A DNA stretch of 64,000 nucleotides from VAXT01 sp038040395 (GCA_038040395.1 JBBPIJ010000003.1:186001-250000), one strand, 5' to 3'; counted from the stretch's first letter, positions 49,736 through 58,304 are shown. Notes: a model not told the origin generated them from the letters alone. Translations and numbers: made by a program.

Positions 49736-51514
49736 TCAGCCGCGCCAGCGATTTGTGATCGGAAGGCGCCAGTCGCGCCCGAAGGCCTTGGGGCGCAGCT
49801 TCACGCCCGGTGGCGCCTGGCGGCGCTTGTACTCCGCCCGGTCGATCATCGCGAGCGCCCGGTCGACGACGTCGGGGTCGAAGCCGTCGGCGATCATGTC
49901 CTCGCGCGAGCGATCGAGCTCGACGTACTCCTCGAGCACGCGATCGAGCTCCGGGTACGGAGGCAGAGAGTCCTCGTCGAGCTGGTTGTCGCGCAACTCG
50001 GCGCTCGGGGCCCGTTCGATGATCGTCTGCGGGATGACCTCCCGCTGAGGCGTCGCTTGCGACGCCGCCAAAGAGGCCTCGCCGGCTTTGCTGGTGAGGC
50101 CGTTCTGGAACCGATCGTTCAGGTGCTTCGCCAGGCGGAAGACGTCTGTCTTGTACACGTCCTTGAGGAGCGCGAATCCGCCGGCCATGTCGCCGTAGAG
50201 CGTGGCGTATCCGACGGAGAGCTCCGATTTGTTCCCGGTGGCGACGACGAGCCAGCCGAACTTGTTCGAGAGCGCCATCAGCAGGACGCCGCGGGCCCGC
50301 GCCTGGAGGTTCTCCTCGGTCGTGTCCGGCTCGCGCCCGGCGAAGACGTCGGCGAGCGTCTCGAGAAAGCTCTCGACGATCGGCTCGATCGGCAGCTCGA
50401 GGAAATCGGCGCCGAGCGACTCGGCGAGGGCGCGCGCGTCGCGGCGCGTCGCCTCCGAGCTGAACCGCGAAGGCATCGAGACGCAATGCACGCGATCGGG
50501 ACCGAGCGCCTCAGAGGCGATCGCGGCGGCGAGCGCCGAGTCGATCCCGCCCGAGACCCCGATCACGACCTCCTGGAAGCCGTTCTTCAGGACGTAGTCG
50601 CGCAGGCCGAGCTCGAGGCCGAGCCGCATCTGCTCGAGGTCGTCCGGCATCGGAGCGATCTGCGGCTCGACCGGGCTTCCGTTCGGCCGCGGAGTCCCGA
50701 TGTGGACGACCGGCACTTCCGGCACTGCCTCCCGCTCGCTCTCGAGCGAACGGCGACGCACGTCTCGCAGCCGGCGGCCGAGGGCTTCCTGGGGCTCGAT
50801 GTCGACGATGAGCAGCGCCTCCTCGAAGCCGGGCGCACGCGCCACGACCTCCCCCTCGTCGTCGATCACGACGGAGTGACCGTCGAAGAGGAGCTCGTCC
50901 TGACCGCCGACGGCGTTGACGAACGCGACGTAGCAGACGTTGTCTCGCGCGCGCGTCTGAAGCATCTGCTCCCGCTCGCGCTCCTTGCCGACGTGGAAGG
51001 GCGAAGCCGAGATGTTGACGATGAGCTGGGCGCCGGCAAGTGCCAGATCGGTTGCGGGAGGCCCGGGCTGCCAGATGTCCTCGCAGACGGTCGGCCCGAT
51101 CAGCGCCTCGCCATGCTCGAGGAGGACGAGATCGCGCCCGGGCGCGAAGTAGCGGTGCTCGTCGAAGACCCCGTAATTGGGGAGGAAGCGTTTCCGGTAG
51201 AGCGCCTTCACTTCGCCGCCCGCGCACACGGCGCAGGCGTTGTAGAGGTCGCGGTCGAGATGGGGGACGCCGACGAACGTGACGAGACCGCCGCGAGCTT
51301 CCTTCGCAACCTGTGTGAGCGAGCTCTCCGCGGCGCGCACGAAGCTCGGGCGAAGAAGCAGGTCCTCAGGCGGATAGCCGGTGATCGCAAGCTCCGGAAA
51401 GAGGACGATGTCGGCTCCCGCATCGCGCGCCTCGTTCATGCGGGAGAGGATCAGCTCGCGATTCCCGTCGAGGTCGCCGACCGTTGTATTGATCTGCGCG
51501 AGCGCGAGCCTCAT
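49736..51514 (-). CDS. nadE: Glutamine-dependent NAD+ synthetase
   Basis: 592 residues in two parts. Residues 1-270 are a nitrilase-type glutaminase with Glu in LFPELAITGYPPEDLLL, Lys in YRKRFLPNYGVFDE and Cys in GPTVCEDIWQPG. Residues ~300-592 are the synthetase with the PP-loop VIGVSGGIDSALAAAIA and the NKSELSVGYATLYGD motif. It amidates nicotinic acid adenine dinucleotide to NAD+, using ammonia from glutamine. The NadM-like gene at 59569 may serve the same pathway. It lies 24 bp behind the SDR gene. Confidence 0.96.
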   Translation of the reverse strand: MRLALAQINTTVGDLDGNRELILSRMNEARDAGADIVLFPELAITGYPPEDLLLRPSFVRAAESSLTQVAKEARGGLVTFVGVPHLDRDLYNACAVCAGGEVKALYRKRFLPNYGVFDEHRYFAPGRDLVLLEHGEALIGPTVCEDIWQPGPPATDLALAGAQLIVNISASPFHVGKEREREQMLQTRARDNVCYVAFVNAVGGQDELLFDGHSVVIDDEGEVVARAPGFEEALLIVDIEPQEALGRRLRDVRRRSLESEREAVPEVPVVHIGTPRPNGSPVEPQIAPMPDDLEQMRLGLELGLRDYVLKNGFQEVVIGVSGGIDSALAAAIASEALGPDRVHCVSMPSRFSSEATRRDARALAESLGADFLELPIEPIVESFLETLADVFAGREPDTTEENLQARARGVLLMALSNKFGWLVVATGNKSELSVGYATLYGDMAGGFALLKDVYKTDVFRLAKHLNDRFQNGLTSKAGEASLAASQATPQREVIPQTIIERAPSAELRDNQLDEDSLPPYPELDRVLEEYVELDRSREDMIADGFDPDVVDRALAMIDRAEYKRRQAPPGVKLRPKAFGRDWRLPITNRWRG

Positions 51515-51538
51515 AGGTTTTAGACTACCAGTCGAAAA

Positions 51539-52306
51539 CTACCTTTGAAGCCTGATCGCGTTCAGATCCTCGCGCTCGATCTCGTCTGCGCGGGCGATCA
51601 AATCCTCGATGTCGTCGTGCTCGGCGTGGATGTAGCGGCCCGCGAGCGCATCCGCCCGCCCCGACGCGAGGACGTGCACGAGCGCTGGCGCAAGCTCGGG
51701 CGGCGTCCACGGCATGTCGTCCCCGAAAACGCTGGTCATGTCCGTCCGAACAAGGCCCGGGCTGAAGACGAAGACCGGGATCTGCCCGCGCAACTCGTTC
51801 GCGAGGGTCTCGCCGTAGCGGCAGACAGCCGCCTTGCTGGCTGAATACGCGGTGCCGCTGCTGCCCGGGAGATACGCGGCGCCGCTGCCGGTGATCACGA
51901 TTCGTCCCCGGCCCCGCTCGAGCATCCCGGGGATGACAGAGCGGCACGAGAGGTGGACGCCGAGCATGTTCACCTCGAGCACGCGCCACCACTCCTCGGG
52001 ATCGACCTCCCAGGTCGAGCCGCCCTCGGTCCCGATGCCGGCGTTCGCCACGAGCAGGTCGATCGGGCCCAGCTCGGACTCGACCTTCCCGATCATCGCC
52101 TCGACGTCCTCGCCGTTCGTTACGTCCGCGACGACCGCGAGCCCGCCGATCTCGTCCGCGACCTCCTCGACCTGTTCGGCCGTGCGCGCGCTGACCGCGA
52201 CCTTCGCTCCGGCTGCGGCGAGCTCCCGGGCGATCGATGCTCCGATCCCACGGCCGCCCCCGGTGACGAGAACGATCTGTCCGTCGAGTGAGTCCTCAGA
52301 TGGCAT
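51539..52306 (-). CDS. Short-chain dehydrogenase/reductase
   Basis: 255 residues. NAD(P)-binding TGGGRGIGASIAREL, NAG motif LLVANAGIG, catalytic Ser in ITGSGAAYLPGSS and YSASK (Tyr-x3-Lys). Typical classical SDR. Start ATG 52306 lies 11 nt inside the end of the acyl-CoA synthetase gene, so the two are coupled and may act on the same acyl substrate (inference). Confidence 0.92.
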   Translation of the reverse strand: MPSEDSLDGQIVLVTGGGRGIGASIARELAAAGAKVAVSARTAEQVEEVADEIGGLAVVADVTNGEDVEAMIGKVESELGPIDLLVANAGIGTEGGSTWEVDPEEWWRVLEVNMLGVHLSCRSVIPGMLERGRGRIVITGSGAAYLPGSSGTAYSASKAAVCRYGETLANELRGQIPVFVFSPGLVRTDMTSVFGDDMPWTPPELAPALVHVLASGRADALAGRYIHAEHDDIEDLIARADEIEREDLNAIRLQR

Positions 52307-54182
52307 TTGCGATCTCCTCCAGTGACTCGGGGTTCTCGATTGACGACAGATCGCCCGGGTCGGTTCCGAGCGCCTGCGCCCGCACCGCTCGACGAACGAT
52401 CTTCGCACTCCGTGTCTTCGGCAGCGCCGAGACGAAGATCACGCGGTCGGGCTTGAACGCCTTGCCGAGCTCATCTGCGACCGCCGTCGACACCTCAGCC
52501 ACGAGCTCGTCTCCCGCTTCGTGGCCGGGAGCGAGGACGCAAAAGATCCATGCCACCTCGCCTTTTACCTCGTGCGGCACACCCACAGCCGCCGCCTCGG
52601 TCACCGCGGGGTGCCCGACAGCGGCCGACTCGAGCTCGGCAGGCCCGATCCGCTTGCCGGCGATGTTGAGCGTGTCGTCGGAGCGGCCGTGCAGGAACCA
52701 GTACCCGTCCTCGTCCACGGAGGCCCAATCCCCATGGACCCACACACCGGGCAGGCGCCGCCAATAGGTGTCGAGGTAGCGCTCGGGGTCGCGCCAGAAG
52801 CCGCGAGTCATGCCCGGGAACGGCTTGCGGCAGACGAGCTCGCCGACCTCGCCGCGAATGGAGTTGCCCTCGGCGTCGACGACATCCATGGCCATGCCCA
52901 GAGCAGGGCCGCCGAGCGAGCAGGCCTTGATCGGGATCGCGACCGTCGGCGAGAGGAAGCATGCGCCGACCTCGGTGCCGCCGGAGCAGTTGATGATCGG
53001 GCAGCGGCCGCCACCCACCTCGTCGAAGAGCCATTGGTACGGCCCCGCGTTCCAGGGCTCGCCCGTCGTGACGATCGTGCGCAAGGACGACAAGTCCGTT
53101 TCGGGCTCGCCGTGAGGGATCAGGGCCCGCGTGAGCGTGGGGGAGATCCCGAGCACCGAGATCTGTTCCGACTCGATCAGCTTCCAGAGCCGGTCTTGCG
53201 GCCAGTCGGGTGCGCCCTCGGCGAAGACGAGCGTCGAGCCCATCGCGTGCCCGCCCACGACGGTCCACGGCCCCATGATCCAGCCCATGTCGGTGACGAA
53301 GTGGATCCGGTCGTCCGGCCCGGCGTCGGCCTGGTAGCAGACCTCGCGTGCGATCGAGACCAGGAAGCCGCCCTGCACGTGGACGACGCCCTTCGGAGTC
53401 CCGGTCGTCCCGGATGTGTACGTGAGGAGATACGGCGTCTCGGAGTCGAGCTCAGCCGCCGGCAGCTCTCCGGGCGAGTCGGCCACGAGCTCGTCCCAGG
53501 GGGCGACGACGATGTGCTCGACGCTCGGAGCCTCGCGCCGGGCTTCCTCGACGATCTCGAGCATCGGCACCTCGCGGCCGCGCCGGCTGGTCGTGTGCGA
53601 CGTGATCACGACTTTCGCTTCTGACGCCTGCAATCGCTGCGCCACCGCGGGCGCCGCGAACCCGGAGAAGATCGGCACCTGGACGGCGCCGATGTGTGCG
53701 CAGGCATGCGAGGCGATCGGTACCTCCGGCGACATCGGCAAGAAGATCGCCACGCGGTCGCCTTCGCGAACGCCGAGGCGGAGGAGCGCTTCCGCGAGCT
53801 TCGTTACCTCGCCCGAGAGCCCGCCGAAGGTCTGCTCGCGCCGGGAGCCGTCCTCGCCGAGACCGACCGAGGCAATCGCGTCCGGCCGGGTCTCCGCCCA
53901 CCGGTGGACGCAGTTCCACGCGATGTTGAGCTTGCCCCCGACGAACCACGTCGCCCACTCGGGGCCGCGCGAGAGGTCGACGACCTCGTCCCAGGGCTGC
54001 GAGAACTCGAGGCCCATGTCCTCGATCGCGGCGGGCCAGAACCACTCCGGGTCCTCCTGCGACCGGCGCACGAGCTCCCAGTAGTCGTCGAAGCCGTGCG
54101 TGCGCATCAGGCGCACGACGTTCGCGCGCGCAAGTGTCTCGTCGTCGGGCTGCCAGACGTACTTCGAGGCTGCTTTGACCAT
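52296..54182 (-). CDS. AMP-forming acyl-CoA synthetase
   Basis: 628 residues. P-loop LTYTSGTTGTPKGVVHVQGGF, adenine motif INCSGGTEVGACF, hinge HGRSDDTLNIAGKRIGPAELES and catalytic Lys in PKTRSAKIVRRAVR. Size and the EWATWFVGGKLNIAWNCVHRW stretch resemble acetyl-/propionyl-CoA synthetases, but the Trp of WWQTETG is lacking, so a larger acid is likely. I start at ATG 54182 (VKAASKYVWQPDD); an upstream in-frame codon overlaps the divergent promoter. Adjacent SDR overlaps. Confidence 0.9.
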   Translation of the reverse strand: MVKAASKYVWQPDDETLARANVVRLMRTHGFDDYWELVRRSQEDPEWFWPAAIEDMGLEFSQPWDEVVDLSRGPEWATWFVGGKLNIAWNCVHRWAETRPDAIASVGLGEDGSRREQTFGGLSGEVTKLAEALLRLGVREGDRVAIFLPMSPEVPIASHACAHIGAVQVPIFSGFAAPAVAQRLQASEAKVVITSHTTSRRGREVPMLEIVEEARREAPSVEHIVVAPWDELVADSPGELPAAELDSETPYLLTYTSGTTGTPKGVVHVQGGFLVSIAREVCYQADAGPDDRIHFVTDMGWIMGPWTVVGGHAMGSTLVFAEGAPDWPQDRLWKLIESEQISVLGISPTLTRALIPHGEPETDLSSLRTIVTTGEPWNAGPYQWLFDEVGGGRCPIINCSGGTEVGACFLSPTVAIPIKACSLGGPALGMAMDVVDAEGNSIRGEVGELVCRKPFPGMTRGFWRDPERYLDTYWRRLPGVWVHGDWASVDEDGYWFLHGRSDDTLNIAGKRIGPAELESAAVGHPAVTEAAAVGVPHEVKGEVAWIFCVLAPGHEAGDELVAEVSTAVADELGKAFKPDRVIFVSALPKTRSAKIVRRAVRAQALGTDPGDLSSIENPESLEEIANAI

Positions 54183-54201
54183 GCGGGTGTGCTTTGCTAA
54201 C

Positions 54202-54215
54202 TTAGTACGCGCTAA
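54202..54215. promoter_or_regulatory. Candidate TetR operator in divergent promoter region
   Basis: TTAG-tacgcg-CTAA is a 4-bp inverted repeat inside a short direct repeat GCTAAC..GCTAAC (54196-54201 and 54211-54216). It is in the 53-bp gap between the acyl-CoA synthetase start and the efflux gene start. A TetR gene is in the efflux operon. Short, so tentative. Confidence 0.4.
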
Positions 54216-54235
54216 CCTGACAGGAGGCCAGGGCG

Positions 54236-55678
54236 TTGCGAGCACGCATCTTCGCAGAGGAAAACAAGAAGTGGTGGACGCTGGGCGCAGTCGCGTTCGG
54301 CCTGTTCATGATCATGCTGGACAACACGGTGGTGAACGTCGCGCTGCCGTCGATCGGTCGCGACTTCGACATTCCCCAGTCCCAGTTCTCGACCCTCGAA
54401 TGGGTCGTGAACGGGTACGCGCTCACCTTCGCGGTCCTCATGCTCACCGGCGGAAAGCTCGCCGACCTCCTCGGGCGCCGGCGAATCTTCATTGCAGGGC
54501 TCGCGATCTTTACGCTCGCATCGCTTGCGTGCGGGCTCGCCGGGAGCGCCCACATGCTCATCGGCGCGCGGGTGGTGCAGGGCGTGGGCTCGGCACTGAT
54601 GAACCCCGCCACCCTCTCGATCATCACCGCGACCTTCCCGCCGAGGCAGCGCGGCATGGCGATCGGGATCTGGGCTGGAGTCTCCGCAATGGCGTTGGCG
54701 ATCGGGCCGCTCGTCGGCGGCCTCATCACGGAGCAGGTCAGCTGGAGCTGGGTCTTCTTCATCAACGTCCCGGTCGGAATCCTGGGCATCATCGTCGCGA
54801 GGCTCGTCATCACCGAGTCGCGCGACCAGTCTGAGAACCAGCGCCTCGATCTACCGGGCCTGCTCGTCTCAGGAGGCGCCCTCTTCGCGCTTACATACGC
54901 GCTGATCGAGGCGAACAAGCACGGCTGGACGTCGCCGCTGATCCTGAGCCTCTTCGCAGCCGCGGCGGTCGGGTTCATCGCGTTCGTTCTGCTCGAGCTC
55001 CATCAACGGGCGCCGATGCTCGACCTCTCCCTTTTCAAGAACCCCACGTTCGCGGGCGCGAACACTGTCATGCTGCTCGTCGGCCTCGCGATGTTCGGGG
55101 TCTTCTTCTACGTCTCGCTTTACGTCCAGAACGTCCTCGGCTACTCCCCGACGCAGGCCGGCGCCATCTTCCTGCCGATGACGATTCTGATCGTGCTGCT
55201 CGCTCCGATCGCGGGCAAGCTCTCGGACCAGATCGGCTCGCGGTGGTTGATGGGCGCCGGAATGGCTTTCCTCTCCGTGTCGCTGTTGCTCGACTCGCGC
55301 TTCGACACGAACACGAACTTCTGGGGCTTGCTGCCGGCCCTGCTCGTCGGCGGTGTCGGCATGTCGTTTGCGATGACCCCGACGACCGCTGCGGCTATGG
55401 GCTCGGTCCCCGTTGACAAGGCGGGTGTCGGATCGGCGGTCTTGAACAGCATGCGCCAGGTCGGAGGCTCGCTCGGAATCGCGATCATGGGCGCGATCGT
55501 GGCCTCTTACGTGCACGTGCGTCCGCCTGATCCAAGGGTGAAGGCTGAGTTCGTCGAGGGCTTCCAGCATGCGGTTCTCTTCGGTGCGGTGCTCACGCTC
55601 GTGGGTGCTGCGGTGGCCGTCGGGACAATTCGCAAGTACCGCGAGCCCGAGGCACAGGCCGCGGTGGAGCCCGCATGA
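54236..55678 (+). CDS. DHA2-family (EmrB/QacA-like) drug exporter, MFS
   Basis: 480 residues, about 14 membrane helices. Motif D1-like MIMLDNTVVNVALPSIGRDF in helix 1, motif A GKLADLLGRRRIF, and motif C-type GPLVGGLITEQVSWSWVFFINVPVGI. Proton-driven export of hydrophobic compounds is expected. TTG 54236 with AGGAGG at 54222-54227 is the best start. The TetR gene overlaps the 3' end by 4 nt, so exporter and regulator form one operon. Confidence 0.92.
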   Translation: MRARIFAEENKKWWTLGAVAFGLFMIMLDNTVVNVALPSIGRDFDIPQSQFSTLEWVVNGYALTFAVLMLTGGKLADLLGRRRIFIAGLAIFTLASLACGLAGSAHMLIGARVVQGVGSALMNPATLSIITATFPPRQRGMAIGIWAGVSAMALAIGPLVGGLITEQVSWSWVFFINVPVGILGIIVARLVITESRDQSENQRLDLPGLLVSGGALFALTYALIEANKHGWTSPLILSLFAAAAVGFIAFVLLELHQRAPMLDLSLFKNPTFAGANTVMLLVGLAMFGVFFYVSLYVQNVLGYSPTQAGAIFLPMTILIVLLAPIAGKLSDQIGSRWLMGAGMAFLSVSLLLDSRFDTNTNFWGLLPALLVGGVGMSFAMTPTTAAAMGSVPVDKAGVGSAVLNSMRQVGGSLGIAIMGAIVASYVHVRPPDPRVKAEFVEGFQHAVLFGAVLTLVGAAVAVGTIRKYREPEAQAAVEPA

Positions 55679-56265
55679 GCACGCGCCTTCCTGCGGTGGA
55701 ACGGAAGGCGGCTGTCCTCGACTGCGCCTGTGGCATCTTCTCGACGGGCAGCTACCGGGGGACGACCACCGCGGAGATTGCGCGGCAGGCGGGCGTCACC
55801 GAGCCGGTGCTCTACCGGCACTTCGCGTCGAAGCGAGCGCTATACCTTGCGGTCCTCGATGAGTCGTGGGACAGGCTGCGGGCCTTGTGGACGGCAGCCG
55901 TCGACCAGGAGCCCGATCCTCGCTTCTGGGTGAGCGCGATGGGGCGGGCGTACTTTGCGGCCAAGGACCCGAAGGTGATGTGCGCGGATCTCTGGATGCA
56001 GGCGCTGACCGAGGCGAGCGACGACGCGGAGATCCGGAAGTTCCTCCGCAAGCAGATGCGCGAGGTGCACGACTACGTGAGCGAGGTGATCCGCCGCTCG
56101 CAGGCCGCCGGAGGCGTCTTTCCCGAGCGCGACGCAAGCGCAGAGGCGTGGATCTTCATCTCGATCGGCCTTCTCGGCACAGTCGGCCGCCGGGTCGGCA
56201 GCCTCCTGGAAGAAGACTTCGATGCAATAGTCGCCTCGCGCCGCGCCTGGATGGCCGGCGCCTAA
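55675..56265 (+). CDS. TetR/AcrR-family repressor
   Basis: 196 residues. The N-terminal DNA-binding domain is VERKAAVLDCACGIFSTGSYRGTTTAEIARQAGVTEPVLYRHFASKRALYLAVLDE, a standard TetR HTH. The C-terminal helical domain binds an unknown ligand. ATG 55675 overlaps the exporter stop (ATGA). Probably represses the exporter operon through the site near 54202. Confidence 0.93.
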   Translation: MSTRLPAVERKAAVLDCACGIFSTGSYRGTTTAEIARQAGVTEPVLYRHFASKRALYLAVLDESWDRLRALWTAAVDQEPDPRFWVSAMGRAYFAAKDPKVMCADLWMQALTEASDDAEIRKFLRKQMREVHDYVSEVIRRSQAAGGVFPERDASAEAWIFISIGLLGTVGRRVGSLLEEDFDAIVASRRAWMAGA

Positions 56266-56269
56266 CGAG

Positions 56270-56325
56270 TCGCCGCGGGGATCGGGCCCCGGCTGCGGCC
56301 CCCGGGCCCAATCCCTTAGCGGCGA
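56270..56325. terminator. Long GC-rich hairpin after tetR
   Basis: TCGCCGC/GCGGCGA, GGGAT/ATCCC and GGGCCC/GGGCCC stack to a near-continuous stem around CCGGCTGCGGCC. It starts 5 nt after the TetR stop. A terminator, or the first of three hairpins in this spacer. Confidence 0.6.
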
Positions 56326-56360
56326 ATTACCCACCTGCCCCTTGAGGGAGCGCCTTGGGA

Positions 56361-56475
56361 GGCGACGACCCGGAGGCTTTTGGCTCTGCGGCCCAGCCAA
56401 CGCCTCCGGGCTTCCGTCGCCATATCGTGGCGCGCCCCTTGCAAGAGCGGCCTGGCGTCCGGCCGTGCTGCAAGG
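56361..56475. ncRNA. Two further strong hairpins, candidate structured RNA
   Basis: Hairpin A: GGCGACG/CGTCGCC plus CCCGGAGGC/GCCTCCGGG, capped by GGCT/AGCC (56361-56421). Hairpin B: CCTTGCA/TGCAAGG enclosing GGCC/GGCC (56437-56475). Together with 56270-56325 there are three stable hairpins in a row ahead of the XRE-TPR gene. I could not match it to 6S, SRP, RNase P or tmRNA. Strand is undecided. Confidence 0.4.
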
Positions 56476-56612
56476 TGAACCGCACAATAGAACTGGATTC
56501 GGCTGAAGTCAAGTAGCTCGATCAAGTGATTTTGCGATCCCGCACTTCACCACGGTTTCCCTTGTGGACATGACCCTTTAGGGGGATATTCCCAGTAGGA
56601 GGTTGCAGAAAA

Positions 56613-57992
56613 GTGAAGCGTGCGCTTGACTTCGCTAAGGAGTACAAGCCGTCCGTGAATCAGACCTCTCTCTCGCAAGCCTCAAAGCCTGCTGCTCTCC
56701 GCCTCGGTGAGCGCTTGCGCCAGCTGCGCGTTGCAGCGGGCCTGACGCAGTCCGAGCTCGCGGGCGAGCGGTTCTCGAAGGAGTACGTGAGCCAGATCGA
56801 GCGCGGCAAGACGCGCCCGACCGGCGACACGATCGCCTGGCTCGCAAGCCGGCTCGACACGGATGCCGGCTACCTCGCGCACGGTGTCTCGACGGACGAG
56901 CGCGGACGCGTCGAGGCGACCCTGACGCGCGCCGAGGCGCTCGTCGAGGCGCATCGCTACGAAGAGGCGGTTTCCGAGTTCGAGCAGGTTCGGCCCCTGG
57001 TGGCCGCTACCGGCGCGAAGGAGCTCGAGGCGCGTCTTCTCTCCGGCGAGGCGTGGTCGAGGATGCAGCAGGGCGAGCTTCGTGAGTCGCTGGAGCTCCT
57101 TACCCGCGCGCGAACCCTCGTCGAGGGCGAGCCGTTCTCGGATCTCGACCGGTCCGAGGTGCTCTATCGCCTCGGAGTCTGCCGGTACAAGCTTTCCAGC
57201 ATCTCGACCGCGATCGGCCTCTTCAACGAGGCCTACGCGATCGCCGAGCGCTCCGAGCTTCCGTGCGACCTCCTCCGCTCGAACATCCTCGCCTACCGCT
57301 CGCGCTGCTACCGGCGCCAGCGCGACCTCGAGGCTGCGCGTGAAGACGTCGAGCGCGCGCTCGAGCTCGCCCAGTCGCTCGACGACAGCCCGACGATGGC
57401 CGGTGTCTACGTCCAAGCCTCCCTCGTGGCCGAGCGCATGGGCCACTGGGTGCTCGCGCGAACCTACGCCGAGCGCGCGAAGGGCTTCTACGAAGAGTTG
57501 AACGACCAGCGGAACCTCGCCGGGCTGCTGAACAACCTCGGCGGCCTGAACCTCATGCTCGGCAAGCCCGAGGAGGCGATCGAGTACCTGAAGTCGTCGT
57601 ACTCGACAGCCCTCGACGCCGACAGCATGGAAGAGGCCGCGCAGGCGACTGGCTCGCTCGCCGCCGTCCACCTCGAGATGAACGACTTCGAGCAGGCCGA
57701 GCGCTTCGCGCGCCAGGCGCTCAGTCTCCTCGAGGGCCGTGTCGATTTCCTCCACGAGATCGGCCCGTCGCAGCTCGTCCTCGGCCGCGCTCTCATGGAG
57801 CAGGGTCGCCTGGACGAGGCCGAGACGGCTTTCAAGGCGGCCGACTCCAGCTTCGAGCAACTTTCCTCTGCCAGCCACCGCGCACGCTCCTGGATCGCGC
57901 TCGGCGACCTCGCCGCGCGCAGGGGTGACGACCGGTCGGCTGCCCGTCTCTACCGGAACGCCGCAGAGGCGCTCCAGGACGTCAGGTTCTAG
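56613..57992 (+). CDS. XRE-type HTH / TPR regulator (RRNPP-like architecture)
   Basis: 459 residues from GTG 56613. Residues ~30-90 are an XRE helix-turn-helix (LGERLRQLRVAAGLTQSELAGERFSKEYVSQIERGKTRPTGDTIAWLASRL). Residues ~100-455 are about eight TPR pairs, e.g. AEALVEAHRYEEAVSEFEQV, LAGLLNNLGGLNLMLGKPEEAIEYL and LVLGRALMEQGRLDEAETAFKAA. An HTH followed by a TPR superhelix is the build of PlcR/NprR/Rgg peptide-sensing regulators. Directly behind, with a strong Shine-Dalgarno, lies a 31-codon signal-like peptide gene. That makes a receptor/pheromone pair likely, as an inference. The first ~28 residues before the HTH are extra. Confidence 0.9.
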   Translation: MKRALDFAKEYKPSVNQTSLSQASKPAALRLGERLRQLRVAAGLTQSELAGERFSKEYVSQIERGKTRPTGDTIAWLASRLDTDAGYLAHGVSTDERGRVEATLTRAEALVEAHRYEEAVSEFEQVRPLVAATGAKELEARLLSGEAWSRMQQGELRESLELLTRARTLVEGEPFSDLDRSEVLYRLGVCRYKLSSISTAIGLFNEAYAIAERSELPCDLLRSNILAYRSRCYRRQRDLEAAREDVERALELAQSLDDSPTMAGVYVQASLVAERMGHWVLARTYAERAKGFYEELNDQRNLAGLLNNLGGLNLMLGKPEEAIEYLKSSYSTALDADSMEEAAQATGSLAAVHLEMNDFEQAERFARQALSLLEGRVDFLHEIGPSQLVLGRALMEQGRLDEAETAFKAADSSFEQLSSASHRARSWIALGDLAARRGDDRSAARLYRNAAEALQDVRF

Positions 57993-58008
57993 GAAGGAGG
58001 TGAAGGCA

Positions 58009-58104
58009 TTGCGCGGAAAGCTCGTGTTTCTCGTGCTGTTGGCGTGCCAGCTCTCCATGCTGCTCGGCTCGTTCAACCCCGTCAGCTGGTGGGACGGCCC
58101 GTAG
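58009..58104 (+). CDS. 31-aa signal-like peptide, candidate pheromone precursor
   Basis: Starts at TTG 58009, 8 nt after a perfect AAGGAGG; GTG 58000 is an alternative (three residues longer), but it overlaps that Shine-Dalgarno. The first residues are MRGK, then a hydrophobic run (about 5-20, LVFLVLLACQLSMLLG) and a polar, Trp-rich end FNPVSWWDGP. It begins 16 nt after the stop of the XRE-TPR gene and is followed by a small hairpin. Small exported precursors of this form next to HTH-TPR regulators are the RRNPP quorum-sensing layout. The WW pair recalls the XIP peptides of streptococci, perhaps by chance. A leader peptide or a tiny membrane protein are alternatives. Confidence 0.6.
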   Translation: MRGKLVFLVLLACQLSMLLGSFNPVSWWDGP

Positions 58105-58122
58105 GGCCTTAGGTTTTCTCCC
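58096..58122 (+). terminator. Weak terminator after the peptide gene
   Basis: GGCCC-gta-GGGCC (5 bp), overlapping the peptide stop codon, then TTAGGTTTTCTC. Short stem but with a T-rich tail. Confidence 0.4.
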
Positions 58123-58125
58123 GGT

Positions 58126-58182
58126 CGCTCGCCGTTAGGGGTCTCTTAGCGAGCGGCCGTCGGCGCTGGGCTCGTAGCGCCA
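58126..58182. other. Two hairpins in the spacer before selD
   Basis: CGCTCGC/GCGAGCG (58126-58155, 16-nt loop) and GGCGCT/AGCGCC (58162-58182 region). They precede the repeat copy at 58232. Possibly part of a structured RNA. No tRNA-Sec cloverleaf was found here. Confidence 0.4.
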
Positions 58183-58231
58183 GGCGTTTTCCCGATCCGC
58201 CTGCCGGGTTATCCGTAACCGGTGGGGGCTG

Positions 58232-58304
58232 CGGATCCGGGCCACAGGCCCGGGACTCGCGCAAAGTGCTGCGCACTTTCCGCGACTAAAGAGCACGAGA
58301 GCCG
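58232..58304 (-). repeat. Double-hairpin ~70-bp repeat, copy A (inverted)
   Basis: On the minus strand it reads TTTAGTCGCGGAAAGTGC, loop, GCACTTTGCGCGAGTCCCGG, then GGGCC-tgt-GGCCCGG. It matches 60168-60239 on the plus strand almost base for base over its ~54-nt core. The two copies face each other around selD and the NadM-like gene. Confidence 0.75.

Larger units (their letters stand above)
56266..56612. other. 347-bp regulatory spacer before XRE-TPR gene
   Basis: The first 210 bp hold the three hairpins described separately. The rest is less GC-rich and likely holds the XRE-TPR promoter: TTGTGG (56562-56567), 17 nt, GATATT (56585-56590) is a possible -35/-10 pair. AGGAGG at 56597-56602 is the ribosome binding site. 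No gene is visible. Confidence 0.5.

Noticed and set aside
56361..56475. Known RNA families (6S, SRP, RNase P, tmRNA) for the hairpin block
   Set aside because: None of the conserved cores (e.g. the SRP GNAR loop with AGCAGCC) could be seen on either strand; left as an unassigned candidate.
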